Shown here: in pieces, positions 62,689 to 62,970 of the stretch | How the letters are laid out: every line of letters begins with the position of its first letter | How positions within the stretch are numbered: the first letter of the stretch is position 1 | NCBI GenBank assembly: GCA_041396905.1 | Contig: JAWKXQ010000017.1 | Coordinates: 1 to 62,970, forward strand | Source: JACXVD01 sp020446665 | GTDB lineage: Bacteria; Pseudomonadota; Alphaproteobacteria; Sphingomonadales; Sphingomonadaceae | Direction: 5' to 3' | Length of the DNA: 62,970 nucleotides | The notes under the pieces: generated by a model | Seen by the model: the letters and a program-made list of their open reading frames with translations, nothing else | Database searches by the model: none | What the model was told of the DNA's origin: nothing | Program-made: the position numbers and the translations under genes

Positions 62689-62970
62689 ATGAAGTCGGCA
62701 GCCATTGAGATCGAGATCACAGCCGGTGCGGAACGCGATCTTACCGGTATCTGGCGGCGGCGCCTGGCGCAGCGCGGACCGGATGGCGATGATGGCGCGG
62801 ACGCGCTGCTGAATGATCTGGTCGCGGCTATCGAATCCTTCGCTGACAATCCTGCGAAAGGCCCGGTGCCACCGGAGCTCGAAACTCTGGGTATCAACGA
62901 CTTCAGGCAATTGTCACGCACTCCCTTCCGTATCATCTATGCGTATCGCTCCCACCCCACGTCCGGACGT
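62689..62970 (+). CDS. RelE/ParE family toxin (3' end outside window)
   Basis: 94 residues visible and still open at the window end. The ATG follows the antitoxin TGA directly. The ParE/RelE pattern shows AERDLTGIWRRRL near the start and RQLSRTPFRIIYAYR, the conserved strand pair, near the end. As a ParE-like toxin it could act on gyrase, as a RelE-like toxin on translating mRNA; the sequence does not decide. Confidence 0.88.
   Translation, partial: MKSAAIEIEITAGAERDLTGIWRRRLAQRGPDGDDGADALLNDLVAAIESFADNPAKGPVPPELETLGINDFRQLSRTPFRIIYAYRSHPTSGR

Overview
The window is a chromosomal segment of an alphaproteobacterium, most likely of the order Sphingomonadales and probably the family Erythrobacteraceae. 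This is inferred from the GC-rich coding style, dense co-directional genes with 4-base ATGA overlaps, the compact hisB-hisH-hisA-x-hisF-hisE cluster, the ybgC-tolQRAB-pal cluster, and several small proteins typical of sphingomonads (the KSNREIRK-type basic peptide, the MDLNELL-type protein, a PhnA-like C-terminal-domain protein). No rRNA, CRISPR array or intact insertion sequence was seen.

Layout. 1-5.3 kb: a 5'-truncated DUF3604 protein, an unusual SRAP protein without its catalytic Cys2, and a TPP riboswitch controlling thiC, which carries a one-base frameshift. thiC is overlapped by a secreted protein made of two copies of one domain. 5.4-8.6 kb: an AT-richer accessory patch with a Fic protein, small proteins, a cold-shock-like protein and two copies of a 20-bp REP-like word. 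8.6-12.6 kb: small envelope, lipoprotein and membrane genes. 12.5-22.3 kb: metabolism and envelope functions (GMC oxidoreductase, GNAT-nitrilase fusion, S41 protease, PEBP-like protein, a frameshifted dipeptidase, a ferric-reductase-like protein, dapD) and a GIY-YIG gene framed by inverted repeats. 22.4-29.3 kb: a catabolic cluster of three acyl-CoA dehydrogenases, a Zn-alcohol dehydrogenase, an aminoglycoside-phosphotransferase-like protein and an SDR. 29.6-40 kb: core genes gmk, sspB, his, HIT and tol-pal, with a 61-residue PEP-CTERM protein inside the his cluster. 40-56.4 kb: J-domain protein, PhyH dioxygenase, ATP-grasp enzyme, Cys/Met PLP enzyme with a structured leader, SLC13 permease, infC (probable ATA start), pdeM, hemF, patatin, M1 peptidase, rsh and a cyclophilin.

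56.5 kb to the end: the left end of an integrated mobile element. A tRNA-Ser(GGA) gene is followed by a tyrosine recombinase preceded by three TGGGGGCAC repeats. Next come a VirB1/TrbN-type lytic transglycosylase, a multiply frameshifted primase/Toprim gene, a strawberry-notch methylase/helicase gene that has lost its central ATPase region, and a Phd/ParE-type toxin-antitoxin pair running off the window. This looks like a decaying integrative and conjugative element whose far end is outside the window.

The most unusual observations are the SRAP paralogue lacking both catalytic residues, the internally deleted strawberry-notch gene, two distant copies of a palindromic intergenic element, the REP-framed GIY-YIG gene, the minimal PEP-CTERM protein in the his cluster, and a candidate structured leader upstream of the PLP enzyme. 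Several frameshifts (thiC, dipeptidase, primase) look like single-base deletions in short homopolymers, so sequencing error must be separated from real decay.
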